A stretch of DNA of 64,000 nt from Azophilus sp963663395. Its GTDB lineage: Bacteria; Pseudomonadota; Gammaproteobacteria; Pseudomonadales; Azotimanducaceae. The first letter of the stretch is position 1, and every line of letters begins with the position of its first letter. The notes under the pieces are model-generated. The model was not told the DNA's origin. It saw only the letters and a list, made by a program, of their open reading frames with translations, and made no database searches. Shown here one piece after another: positions 34,975-43,589 of this stretch. A program made the position numbers and the translations under genes. The DNA is taken from positions 5,208,001 through 5,272,000 of the forward strand of contig OY760226.1 of the NCBI GenBank assembly GCA_963663395.1, read 5' to 3'.

Positions 34975-37071
34975 TCAACCGGCATGGGAGTTGCGCTCCA
35001 GGCAGAGATTACCGTGGCCGTCGACGCTGCCGCTGAAGTCTTCGGTGATCACCGTGGTGGTCTGGCTTTCGACGATCAGCGCGGGCCCCTCACAGGCATC
35101 GCCCGGCGCCAGGGATTCCCGGCGATACAGGGCTGCCTCCAACGGTGCGCCGCGCACCGGATCGAACAGGCTGACCCGGCATTCCGGTTGCGCCGCACGC
35201 TTTCGTAATGGTTGCCCCGGCCGCTTCGGATCCGGCTTCCGAGTAGACAGCGCCAGCGTCCAACTGAGTATCTCCACGTCGGCGCCGGGAATCGTTCTGC
35301 CATACAGGGTGCGGTAAGCGTCCTCGAAGGCCGATGCCAGTCGCGACCCGACATCGCCAGCCCCGTTCGATACCCGGGTTCTGTCCGGCACCGGCACGTC
35401 CACGGCGATCTCGAACCCCTGGCCCACGTACCGCATGTAGGCCCGGGCCGTCTCTTCGAGCGGCTCGGCGGTGGCACTGTTCACCACGGCGGCTGCTTCC
35501 TGGCGCATCTCGCCCAGCAGGCGCACGAGCCAATCATCGTCGAGGGCCGCCAGGGTCATGTAACGGCTGCGCACTACTTCGAAGCTCACCGGCGCCAGCA
35601 GAAAACCCAGTGCCGAACCCACCGCCGCGCCCCGGGGCACGACGATGCGGTCGATCTTCAGTTTCGTGGCCAGCCGGCAGGCATGCAGCGGCGCGGCGCC
35701 GCCGTAGGCGATCATGGTGCGCTCTGCCGTATCCTTGCCCCACTCGACCGCGTGAGCCCGCGCTGCCGCCGCCATGTTCTCGTCGATCACCTCGCAGATG
35801 CCGACGGCCCCACCGGCGCAATCGAGGCCCAGGGGCTGCGCGACCCCCGCATCCACTGCCCTTGCCGCCGCATTGCTGTCGAGATGCAGAGAGCCTCCCG
35901 CGAAGTGTTCCGGCCGTATCTTACCGAGTACCACATCGGCATCCGTGACCGTCGCGTCGCGCCCGTCCCGGCCATAGCAGGCCGGTCCCGGCTCGGAGCC
36001 GGCGCTCTCGGGCCCGACCTGGATGCGTCCAAGGCTGTCTACCGACGCGATGGAGCCGCCGCCGGCCCCGATCTCCACCATTTCGATGACGGGAATGCGC
36101 ATGGGCAGCCCCGATCCTTTCTTGAATCGATAGGTGCGGCCCACCTCGAACTGCCGGGACAACTGGGGCTCGGCCCCGTCGATAAGGCAGATCTTGGCCG
36201 TGGTGCCGCCCATATCGAGGGACAGCACCTCGTCCAGCCCGCACCGGGCCGCGATGTCCGCCGCCAGTATCGCCCCGCCGGCAGGACCCGACTCGACCAG
36301 CCGGATCGGAAAGCGGGCCGCGGTGGAAAGATCGGTCAAGCCGCCGCCGGATGTCATCAGCAATACCGGGCAATGCACCCCACCCGCGATCAGCTGGCTT
36401 TCGAGGCTTTGCAGATAAGACGCCATCAACGGCTGTACATAGGCATTGGCACAGGCTGTCGACAACCGTTCGAACTCGCGTATCTCCGGGCACACCTCGC
36501 AGGCGAGGGTTACCGCTACGCCCGGCAGCCGCTCTCGAACCGTCTCGGCCACCGCCTGCTCGTGGCCCGCCTTGCGATAGCCGTGCAGCAATCCGATGGC
36601 CACGCTCTCCACCCCCTCCTCCGCCAGCCTGTCGACAGCGGCGGCAACCGACGACTCATCGAGGGGTATTAGCACCTCGCCATCGGCAGCCAGGCGTTCC
36701 CGGACCGGCAGCCGCAAATGCCGGGGCACAAGGGGCGCGGGCCGATCGATGTTGACGTCGTATTGCTCGAAGCGGTTCTCGAACGCCATCTCCAGGGCAT
36801 CCCGGTGTCCCTCGGTGGTCAAGAGCGCCGTTCTGGCGCCCCGTCGCTCGATCAGGGCATTGGTGGCGAGCGTGGTGCCATGCAGAAAGAGAACCACCTC
36901 GGAGGGCTCGCGCCCGGCTTCCCGCAGTACCTTGCCGAGGCCGTCAAGCACCGCATCCGCCGGATCCCTGTACGTGGTGAGCACCTTGCTCGAATACCGT
37001 TGTTCGCCGTCGTCCAGGACGACGTCGGTAAAGGTTCCGCCGATATCCGCGGCGACCCGCACACCGCTCAT
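34975..37071 (-). CDS. hydantoinase A/oxoprolinase family protein
   Basis: This 698-residue protein is the ATP-binding A subunit of the same complex as the downstream HyuB. The N-terminal phosphate-binding block is DIGGTFTDVVLDDG, and a second nucleotide-binding block, LSLDMGGTTAKICLIDGAEP, follows in the central domain. Length is normal. Its ATG at 37071 overlaps the stop of the MFS transporter (ATGA), so translation is coupled to the transporter, and its stop is 75 bp before the preferred HyuB start. The tight unit suggests import of a cyclic amide or similar compound and its ATP-driven ring opening. Confidence 0.92.
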   Translation of the reverse strand: MSGVRVAADIGGTFTDVVLDDGEQRYSSKVLTTYRDPADAVLDGLGKVLREAGREPSEVVLFLHGTTLATNALIERRGARTALLTTEGHRDALEMAFENRFEQYDVNIDRPAPLVPRHLRLPVRERLAADGEVLIPLDESSVAAAVDRLAEEGVESVAIGLLHGYRKAGHEQAVAETVRERLPGVAVTLACEVCPEIREFERLSTACANAYVQPLMASYLQSLESQLIAGGVHCPVLLMTSGGGLTDLSTAARFPIRLVESGPAGGAILAADIAARCGLDEVLSLDMGGTTAKICLIDGAEPQLSRQFEVGRTYRFKKGSGLPMRIPVIEMVEIGAGGGSIASVDSLGRIQVGPESAGSEPGPACYGRDGRDATVTDADVVLGKIRPEHFAGGSLHLDSNAAARAVDAGVAQPLGLDCAGGAVGICEVIDENMAAAARAHAVEWGKDTAERTMIAYGGAAPLHACRLATKLKIDRIVVPRGAAVGSALGFLLAPVSFEVVRSRYMTLAALDDDWLVRLLGEMRQEAAAVVNSATAEPLEETARAYMRYVGQGFEIAVDVPVPDRTRVSNGAGDVGSRLASAFEDAYRTLYGRTIPGADVEILSWTLALSTRKPDPKRPGQPLRKRAAQPECRVSLFDPVRGAPLEAALYRRESLAPGDACEGPALIVESQTTTVITEDFSGSVDGHGNLCLERNSHAG

Positions 37072-38264
37072 GCCTTGGCCCACTTGCTTGTCATTCGCCA
37101 CAGGGAAGATCGAAATCCTATCACCAGCACGACGCACGCCATACCGACGCCGGCGATGGTCAGCGCCGTCTGCGGCCCGAACTGATCGACCAGGAATCCG
37201 CTGCCCAACGCACCGATCGGCCCGGCGCCCATGAACGAGAACGCGTAGAAGCCCATCACCCTGCCGCGCTGATCTTCCGGCGCCTGTTCCTGCATGATGG
37301 TCCGGGACATGGTCATGGAAATACCGCCGCAGGCGCCCCAGAAAAACACCGTCAGCAACATGATCACGAAGGTCGGCGCCAGCGCAACGACACAGAGCAC
37401 GACCGACCCGGACATCAGCGCCGACAGCAGCATCCGCCCCTGGCGCGTGAAGTCGCCGAGACGCAGCGCCAGCAGCAGCGCAAGCACCAGCCCCACGGAG
37501 TTGCAGATGTTCATCAGCCCGAGGTCGGCGGCACTGCCGTCGAACACCTCACGCACGAGCAGCGGCAAGGTGACGATGTAGGCGCCCATGAAAAAGCTGG
37601 ACATCGCCACGTTGAGTAGCGCCACCGTGCGCATCCCGGCGTGGCCCAATACGGTTCTCGATCCTTCCCGCATGGATTCCAGCAGCGACGGGCGAACTGA
37701 AACGGCCGGCGGCGGCGCCAGCTTCATGCGGCCGAATGCCCAGACCCCAATCGCAAGAATGAAAGCCTGAAAGCCCAGGATGGGCCCCGGACCGGTGATG
37801 TCGCCAACGGCAGCCACGAAGAATCCCAGCATCTGCAGCCCGAACTGCACCACGCTCGCAAACATCACCGTTCGTTGTACACGCCCTCCGGCCACCTGGT
37901 TGAGCAGGCCATCGCGGGCCGGCGTAACAAACGCCTGAGCGCACCCCATGACCACCGCATAGGCCAGCATCCCGCCGAACGTGAGCCTGTCCAGCGCAAC
38001 AAGGCCCAGCAGGATGAGCGGCGCGGCGACCGCCACCGATTGGGCAATCATGGCAACCCGGCGCCCCCCGAACCGGTCCGCATAGCTGCCGCCCACCAGA
38101 ATCAGCAGCGTGCCCGGCAGCAGCAGCGTCATCTGCGCAACCCCCACCATCTCCGGCGACTCCCGCAGCACCATGGTGACCAGCCACGCGAACATCACCC
38201 CCTGAATCCCCACCCCGAGGAACCAGGATCCGGTGCCCAGAAGATAGCTATGCAGGGGACGCAT
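37068..38264 (-). CDS. MFS transporter, EntS/MFS_3-like
   Basis: This 398-residue inner-membrane protein has about 12 helices and fits the EntS-like MFS_3 group. The A-motif-like loop is GGSYADRFGGRRVAM at about residues 58-72. I take ATG 38264 (MRPLHSYLLGTG) as start because the helix follows immediately; a longer frame to 38354 adds 30 hydrophilic residues. Its stop overlaps the HyuA start, so it heads the hydantoinase operon and probably carries the operon's substrate or product. Many relatives are exporters, so direction is uncertain. Confidence 0.85.
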   Translation of the reverse strand: MRPLHSYLLGTGSWFLGVGIQGVMFAWLVTMVLRESPEMVGVAQMTLLLPGTLLILVGGSYADRFGGRRVAMIAQSVAVAAPLILLGLVALDRLTFGGMLAYAVVMGCAQAFVTPARDGLLNQVAGGRVQRTVMFASVVQFGLQMLGFFVAAVGDITGPGPILGFQAFILAIGVWAFGRMKLAPPPAVSVRPSLLESMREGSRTVLGHAGMRTVALLNVAMSSFFMGAYIVTLPLLVREVFDGSAADLGLMNICNSVGLVLALLLALRLGDFTRQGRMLLSALMSGSVVLCVVALAPTFVIMLLTVFFWGACGGISMTMSRTIMQEQAPEDQRGRVMGFYAFSFMGAGPIGALGSGFLVDQFGPQTALTIAGVGMACVVLVIGFRSSLWRMTSKWAKA

Positions 38265-38497
38265 TAATCCAACCGCGTTTTCCAGCGGACAGTACAGCAG
38301 TAACTTGCAAGCCAGACGCCCGCGAGCGGGTGCGTTCGCACCCGGGAGGTTCACTCGATTTGCAGCCGAATACCCACCCGCCGGTATCGTGTTGAGGTCG
38401 CATAATGAAGAGTTCGGTGAGATCGCCAGACCAGCGTTGACCGTCAGGCAACTGAATGCAAGTCTCGCCTTCCCATCAACTTTCAGGAGGCATGCAA

Positions 38498-38611
38498 ATG
38501 TGAGAACTTGCGGTACAGAAATTGGATCAGGCCAGCGGCGGCATTCTACCGTTGATCGGATTTGCCATCGCCTTGGTCAGCTCACCGCCTATATTGACGG
38601 CGTCAGTCTGA
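38498..38611 (+). pseudogene. double-glycine-leader (bacteriocin-like) peptide with TGA at codon 2
   Basis: AGGAGG at 38485-38490 is followed seven bases later by ATG TGA, then codons for ELAVQKLDQASGG and ILPLIGFAIALVSSPPILTA before a stop. Reading the TGA as an Arg codon gives MRELAVQKLDQASGG, which closely matches the leader of class II bacteriocin-like peptides cleaved after Gly-Gly by peptidase-containing ABC exporters. A hydrophobic core of 22 residues follows. One C-to-T change (CGA to TGA) would explain the stop. TGA is a normal stop elsewhere in this window. No exporter gene is seen nearby. The call rests on the leader pattern alone. Confidence 0.5.
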
Positions 38612-38739
38612 AAGGCATCATTGGCTCTGCTGTATTGATGTCCTCTTTGATTTGTGCCGGCTTCGCAATAGCTTGGATGCACCGCATACTGAAATCCAAA
38701 CCCCGGTCCGACAAGCAGAAAGGGTCATCAGAACGATGA
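38500..38739 (+). CDS. possible small membrane protein, alternative frame
   Basis: A GTG at 38500 lies nine bases after the same AGGAGG and opens a 79-codon frame with one clear membrane segment (GIIGSAVLMSSLICAGFAIA) and a basic tail. It overlaps the broken double-glycine peptide in another frame, so at most one of the two is likely to be the original gene. The membrane segment and good ribosome-binding site are the only support. Confidence 0.3.
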   Translation: MRTCGTEIGSGQRRHSTVDRICHRLGQLTAYIDGVSLKGIIGSAVLMSSLICAGFAIAWMHRILKSKPRSDKQKGSSER

Positions 38740-38773
38740 ATCGCGCGGATCAATTGTCCAGGAAACACAACCG

Positions 38774-39022
38774 TTGGATGCGACGGACCTGAAGGTCGGA
38801 GCCGCCATGATCGGGGGCGGCGCTCTTGGTGCATTGCTGGGCTGGCTATTGTTCGCCGAGCGCTACAACATCGTCGCATGTGGCGTGATCGGCAGCGGAC
38901 TCGCCAATTCGTTGCCACCTGGTGGCTACGAAGATCATCAAGACAGAAAGGGGCGAAAAACAAGACAAACCGCTAGTCGACATGTCCCCTTGACGGCGAG
39001 GCGCTGCTTCGCCACCCGCGGC
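38774..39022 (+). other. glycine-zipper-like small ORF, end uncertain
   Basis: A TTG at 38774 with AGGAAA eight bases upstream opens a frame whose first 40 residues include VGAAMIGGGALGALLGWLLF, a Gly-rich membrane segment of the kind found in two-peptide bacteriocins and pore-forming small proteins. The frame stays open into the antisense of the next gene, so its true end is unknown and it may have lost its stop. The preceding frame has ATGA at its end. The whole 38.3-39.0 kb gap may be a decayed peptide locus. Confidence 0.25.
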
Positions 39023-39541
39023 CTATTCCTCGCGGCGCGCCAGCCGGAACACCATTGTCTCGTCCTGAATCTTGCCGTTCTCGCTACCGTACCAGGTGGT
39101 CGTGAGCCGGTCCGCTCCGTCCCATTCGTATTCGGCGTGATGCATGAAATGCGCATCGGGCGAGGAGAGATTGGTGATGCTGTCGAACTTCAGCAGCAAT
39201 CCGTCGCCCTCCTCCGCGGGCACCACTTCAAGGCGCGGCTGGCTGCCGGCGCCGCAATAGTGGGTCATGAGCACGCGGTCGCCGTCGGCATGATAGACGT
39301 TGAGCATCTCGTACTTGCTGCCGGGAGACATGTATTCGCGCAGCACCGAGCCATTGGCCGTCAGCCGGAACTCCGACCCTACCTGGTCCAACACCTCACC
39401 CTGCTCGCCGACGGCCATCCATTCGCCTTCCAGCGACTTGAGCCGTTGCATGATTGCATCGGCATCGGCCTGCGCCGCCGCGGCGCTCAATACCAGGGCC
39501 AGCGCCAGTCCGGTTCCCATCAGACAGTCCTTCACTCTCAT
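39023..39541 (-). CDS. secreted small protein, lipocalin-like/DUF1579-like
   Basis: This 172-residue protein has a clear signal peptide (MRVKDCLMGTGLALALVLSA, cut near AQA-DAD). The mature part begins with LKSLEGEWMAVGEQG and goes on through DGDRVLMTHYCGAGSQPRLE to TTTWYGSENGK. The LxGxW opening and alternating strand pattern resemble small lipocalin-like or DUF1579-type beta-barrels. I choose ATG 39541 because AGGAAC is correctly spaced from it; an ATG at 39547 is too close. It stands alone between the peptide locus and the DUF2087 gene. Function is unknown. Confidence 0.7.
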   Translation of the reverse strand: MRVKDCLMGTGLALALVLSAAAAQADADAIMQRLKSLEGEWMAVGEQGEVLDQVGSEFRLTANGSVLREYMSPGSKYEMLNVYHADGDRVLMTHYCGAGSQPRLEVVPAEEGDGLLLKFDSITNLSSPDAHFMHHAEYEWDGADRLTTTWYGSENGKIQDETMVFRLARREE

Positions 39542-39747
39542 TTGCATGTTCCTGCGGTTACGACTCAAGAAGAGGCGCGCGAGACTAAAGCTTTTCGGCG
39601 CCGCGTGCCAACGGCGCCCGGCAGCGACCAGGCTCGCAAATTGCCCCAAGCCGCTCGTCGAGTTCACGAATTTTGCCGGCTTTTGCTTGACTGCATTCCT
39701 GAATTCGAAGGTCGTACCAGGTACAAAACGCGCTGGCCGTGGCGTCC

Positions 39748-40152
39748 TCAATCCCCCGATGTGTACATCCGCTTTCGCTCCTCGCGTTCCCGCAGCACTC
39801 CCCGAACGATCGCTCCGGCATCGAGTTCCACCGCGGGGTCGCCCAGAACTTCGACGACCCGTCCGTAATTCATGAAGTAGCGCGAACCGTTCACCGTCCG
39901 TTTCAGAAAACCGAGATCCACCATTCGCCGGCGCAGGGTCACGTGGTCCATCCAGCCCTGCACCGATTCCAGCCAGTCCACGAGGGCCGCATTGATCTCT
40001 TGTTCGTTGTACGGGCGGCGGCGCATCAGGGTGACCGCGGCCACGGCAAGAACAACATCGAGGTCGGCGGGGTGTGTCGGAAAGGCTTCGAGGCTCCCGG
40101 ACCGCAAAATGCGCCGCAGGACGGTTTCCACCGCCTCCGCCTGCTCTATCAC
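39748..40152 (-). CDS. DUF2087 domain protein
   Basis: This 134-residue protein matches the DUF2087 pattern, a winged-helix-like domain often fused to or beside ArsR-type regulators. LEAFPTHPADLDVVLAVAAV is followed by RRRPYNEQEINAALVDWLES and then by DHVTLRRRMVDLGFLKRTVN and GSRYF. Such proteins are likely DNA- or RNA-binding but have no proven role. The GTG at 40152 is preceded by GGAGGAG, the best ribosome-binding site in the region. It lies 58 bp after cutA on the same strand and may be in that operon. Confidence 0.78.
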   Translation of the reverse strand: MIEQAEAVETVLRRILRSGSLEAFPTHPADLDVVLAVAAVTLMRRRPYNEQEINAALVDWLESVQGWMDHVTLRRRMVDLGFLKRTVNGSRYFMNYGRVVEVLGDPAVELDAGAIVRGVLREREERKRMYTSGD

Positions 40153-40210
40153 GACGCTCCTCCAGAGCGCGCATCGCACCAGGGGCCGCCCTTCCGGCCG
40201 CGCCAGGCCC

Positions 40211-40621
40211 TCATTCGGTCGAGGTTGCCGCCGGCCGGGAAACCGTCAGTGCCGCATGCGGGGCCGCTTCATCGGCAAGCCAGCGCGCGTAGCCCTCGCT
40301 GGCATTCGACACCGGCAGCATCAGCACTTCCGGTTCATCGTACGGGTGCCCCTCGGCCAGAAACGCAGCCACCCCATCGTAGCGGTCTCGCCGGGTCTTG
40401 ATCAGCAACAGCGTCTCGGGATCGTTCTGAATCGCCCCCTCCCAGCGATAGGTGCTGTCGATGCCTATGCGCTGCACGCAACTCGCCAGGCGCCGTTCCA
40501 CCAGTGTCATCGCAAGTCGTTCCGCGTCCTGCGTACTGCAGGTGGTCATGACGACACAAGGTTCAGAACCTTCGTGCACGGGCGCCTCCCGGTTTTTTCG
40601 CCCTGATGCCCTAGAACTCAT
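40211..40621 (-). CDS. cutA: CutA-family divalent-ion tolerance protein
   Basis: This 136-residue protein has the CutA1 ferredoxin-like fold and would form a cytoplasmic trimer. The family blocks are VVMTTCSTQDAERLAMTLVE, RRLASCVQRIG, STYRWEGAIQNDPETLLLIK and HPYDEPEVLMLPV. CutA is linked to divalent-metal tolerance, but its biochemical role is unsettled. The N-terminus is about 20 residues longer than usual. Its ATG overlaps the stop of the two-domain CoA transferase (ATGA), so the two are translationally coupled, an odd pairing. Confidence 0.92.
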   Translation of the reverse strand: MSSRASGRKNREAPVHEGSEPCVVMTTCSTQDAERLAMTLVERRLASCVQRIGIDSTYRWEGAIQNDPETLLLIKTRRDRYDGVAAFLAEGHPYDEPEVLMLPVSNASEGYARWLADEAAPHAALTVSRPAATSTE

Positions 40622-43035
40622 GTCACTGCGCCGTTCGCGTAGGCAGCACCTACGGCTTCGTCGGATAAGCCGAGTATGTCGCTCAAGACCTCGAAGCTGT
40701 GCTGCCCGAGCAGCGGCGCCGGGCCGCGCGGCCCGTTGTCGTATCCGCTGATGCGGTACTGGTGCCCGGCATAGGGGACATGCCCCATTTCCGGATGGTC
40801 CAGGTAGCGGTAAAACCCGCGATGTTCGTATTGCTCGTCCTTCAACAGATCGCTGCTCCGTTGCACCACCCCGGCGGGCACGCCCGCCTCGACCAGTGTC
40901 GTCATGGCGGATTGCGGCGTTCGCTCTCGGGTCCAGGCCGCTATCGCGCTATCGATGCGGTCGTGGGCGGCCTGCCGTCCTTCGAGCGTCGCAAGTTCGG
41001 AATCGTTCGCCAGTTCGCCCTGGCCGATGGCGGCGCACAGACTCTGCCACTGGCCGTCTGTGTCCACGCCGACCGCCACCCACTGGTCGTCGCCCGCACA
41101 AGGGTAGCAGCCTTGCGGCGCCGCGTGGGGGCTGCGGTTGCCGAGCCGCGACGCCGCGCGGCCATTTACCTGCAAATCCAGCAGTTCCGGCCCCAGAAAG
41201 TGCAGCGAGGCCTCAAGCTGGGCAAGGTCCACGAAGCAACCCTGGCCGGTACGCCGCCGATGGTCCAGCGCCGCCGCCAGAACGGTCGTCACGAAGCGCG
41301 GCGCTATGGTGTCGGTATAAGCGATCCAGGGGCCGCAGGGGGGCCGGTCTGGCCAGCCGGTTATCTCGTAGAAGCCGGCGATGGCCGCGGTGTGGTATCC
41401 GTAGCCCGCCAGGGACCTGGCCGGGCCGGTCTGCCCCATGAGGCAGGTGCTTATCATGACGATGTCGGGATTGAGCTTCTTCACTTCGTCGTAACCCAGG
41501 CCCATGCGGCCGATTGCCCCGGGGGCGAAGCTCTCGACGAACACGTCCGCCCAGGCCACCAGCCGCCGCGCGATTTCGCGGGCCTCGGCATGCTTCATGT
41601 CCAGGGTGATGCTGAGCTTGGAGGTGTTGAAGTCCCCGAAGAACTGCGACCGGTTCAGGCCCAGTATGCCGTCCTTGGCGGGAACGCCCCCCCGCAGCAC
41701 GTCCGGACGCGACTCCGACTCGACCCTTACAACGGTGGCGCCGTGGTCGGCCAGAAACTTGGTGGAAATCGGGCCGACGCCCACCCAGGCGAAATCCACC
41801 ACCTTCAGCCCTGCAAACGGCAGCTCGCCATCGCCCGGCCCGATCGGCGCCGGCGTCCGTTTCCCGTGCCCGGCCGCTGCAATTTCCGCCCGAATGCTTG
41901 CGCCGTGCTCATCGAGCGCCGGCGCAGGGGAACGCACGGTCATGGCTCCGTTCGACGGCTTCGCCCAGGCACCGGCGCCGTTTGCTGTTGCGCCCCCGCC
42001 GATTTCCACCTCGCGCCAGTAGTCACGCGCCGCCAGGTGATCCAGCGCCAGCAGTTCGGAAAGCGTATTCACGGGCGCAAGTGATATGCCGTGCTCCAGG
42101 CCGAACCGGTAGAGTTCCTCGCTGGTATGCCGACTGAAAAAGCGCCGACACAAGGCCGCGCCGTCGCGCAGGTTGAACGACGGCGCGTCGGGATTCCGGA
42201 CATTCGCGTCATAGGTCTCCCAATCGAGATCGTAGAGCGACTCGTCGGCGACCCCATCCTCGATCATCCAGCCCAGGCAACCCTGAATCACGCCTGCCAT
42301 GGGCAGGGCGATGATGTAACCGTCGGCTGTCGCGTAGAGCAGTTCGATTCCCGAACTTCCCGCGCCCATCTCGGAACCGTTGCGCTCGAAGTCGACGCCC
42401 TGGATGGCATGGGCGTCCATCGCGTTCAGCATGGTCCAGGTCATCGCGCACTGTGCCGACAGGTCGACGAACTGGGCAGTGCCGGTGCGCATCCGCCTGG
42501 CGTGAGCGGCCATCGCCCCCACCGCCGCTTCGGCGCCCGTATGCCGCCAGACTTGCGTCACGCTCAGGCGCACCGGCGCCCGGTCCGGGTCGCCCTGCAG
42601 CGACACCGGCCCGCCCATGGCAGCGAGCGTGAGATCGTTGGCGATGGCTCCGGCGCGCGGCCCGTCCCGGCCATAGGGTGAAATACACACGTGCACGATG
42701 GCGGGATTGATCGCGGATACCGCATCGAAGTCCAGCCCGTACGCTTCGAGCAGGCCCCCGGGCCAGGACTCGAACAGGAAGTCCGCACCGGCGATAAGGG
42801 CTTCGAGCAGCCCTCTCTCCGCCCGCTGCACCACGATGGATCGCTTGTTGCGATTGAAGGCGAGGAACTGAAGGCTGTGCGTACCGTCCCGGGTCAGCGG
42901 CGCCGAACGCCGGGCGGAAGTGCCTTCGGGCGGCTCGACACGAATGACGTCCGCGCCCAGATCGCCGAGCAGCATGGGCCCGAGTTCACCGCGCGCGTCG
43001 GTGAAATCGAGCACTGTGTATGGTTCGAGCATCAT
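40618..43035 (-). CDS. two-domain class III CoA transferase (CaiB/BaiF family)
   Basis: This 805-residue protein contains two tandem CaiB/BaiF-type CoA-transferase domains; typical members have one of about 400 residues. The first begins PYTVLDFTDARGELGPMLLG and the second begins at LKVVDFAWVGVGPISTKFLA. The catalytic Asp position is kept in both, as FVDLSAQCA in the first and FVDLAQLEA in the second. It would move CoA between a carboxylic acid and an acyl-CoA in the cytoplasm. I take ATG 43035 (MMLEPYTVL) as start, although ATG 43065 is possible. cutA overlaps its stop. The substrate is unknown. Confidence 0.9.
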   Translation of the reverse strand: MMLEPYTVLDFTDARGELGPMLLGDLGADVIRVEPPEGTSARRSAPLTRDGTHSLQFLAFNRNKRSIVVQRAERGLLEALIAGADFLFESWPGGLLEAYGLDFDAVSAINPAIVHVCISPYGRDGPRAGAIANDLTLAAMGGPVSLQGDPDRAPVRLSVTQVWRHTGAEAAVGAMAAHARRMRTGTAQFVDLSAQCAMTWTMLNAMDAHAIQGVDFERNGSEMGAGSSGIELLYATADGYIIALPMAGVIQGCLGWMIEDGVADESLYDLDWETYDANVRNPDAPSFNLRDGAALCRRFFSRHTSEELYRFGLEHGISLAPVNTLSELLALDHLAARDYWREVEIGGGATANGAGAWAKPSNGAMTVRSPAPALDEHGASIRAEIAAAGHGKRTPAPIGPGDGELPFAGLKVVDFAWVGVGPISTKFLADHGATVVRVESESRPDVLRGGVPAKDGILGLNRSQFFGDFNTSKLSITLDMKHAEAREIARRLVAWADVFVESFAPGAIGRMGLGYDEVKKLNPDIVMISTCLMGQTGPARSLAGYGYHTAAIAGFYEITGWPDRPPCGPWIAYTDTIAPRFVTTVLAAALDHRRRTGQGCFVDLAQLEASLHFLGPELLDLQVNGRAASRLGNRSPHAAPQGCYPCAGDDQWVAVGVDTDGQWQSLCAAIGQGELANDSELATLEGRQAAHDRIDSAIAAWTRERTPQSAMTTLVEAGVPAGVVQRSSDLLKDEQYEHRGFYRYLDHPEMGHVPYAGHQYRISGYDNGPRGPAPLLGQHSFEVLSDILGLSDEAVGAAYANGAVT

Positions 43036-43313
43036 CTTTGGAGTTTCGCCCAATCGCCGGTTCATCACAACGTCGGCAGCGCCTGCAGGCGCGTCACTGC
43101 CCCGGCGGACAACCATCCGAGGCACGGCGCCATCCATTCATCGCGCCGGCCTGAGGGGTTGGCGAAGTCGCGCCGGCACCGATGCGTGGCCGATGCCTCG
43201 TCTAGAATCCTTGAACGGCCTTTATGTGGACAGTTGAGTCGCATTTTCGAACAACGTCTCCAAGTTGCGGAGCAACTTGATCGCGTCGCCTGGCGACGCG
43301 CCTAGATATTGCT

Positions 43314-43589
43314 TCAGTCGCGAGCGCCCGATGCCGCCGCAGCCGGCGTCTCCCCGTTCGGATCCACCGCTTCGAACCGAATGCCGTTGTCGCCTTCGAC
43401 GGGCCTGTCGTGACGGACATCGCCTGTCCAGACATCACCCGGAATACCGCGCGGAAACGCCTTGCACGAGTGCCCGAACGCGTCTTCGCCGTCTTCCGTT
43501 CCGTCCGACAGCGGCAGAATTCCGGCGCCATGGACCCACTCGCCGAAGTGGCGGCAGTTGTGGCAATAGGAAGGGTTAGGAATCTGCAT
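43314..43589 (-). CDS. small cysteine-containing protein of unknown function
   Basis: This 91-residue protein has a CHNC pair near the N-terminus (about residues 9-12) and a third Cys in GHSCKAFPRGIPGDVWTGDV, then HDRPVEGDNGIRFE. I recall the CxAFPxGIP and GDNGIRFE blocks from short uncharacterised bacterial proteins, but know no function. The Cys set could hold a metal. AAAGGG precedes the ATG at 43589. It overlaps the 3' end of the metalloprotease-like gene by 14 bases, so it is part of the same transcript. Confidence 0.65.
   Translation of the reverse strand: MQIPNPSYCHNCRHFGEWVHGAGILPLSDGTEDGEDAFGHSCKAFPRGIPGDVWTGDVRHDRPVEGDNGIRFEAVDPNGETPAAAASGARD

Noticed and set aside
38501..38503. 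TGA read as a sense codon in the double-glycine peptide
   Set aside because: TGA serves as a normal stop throughout the window, including in several ATGA overlaps, so a nonsense mutation is simpler than recoding.
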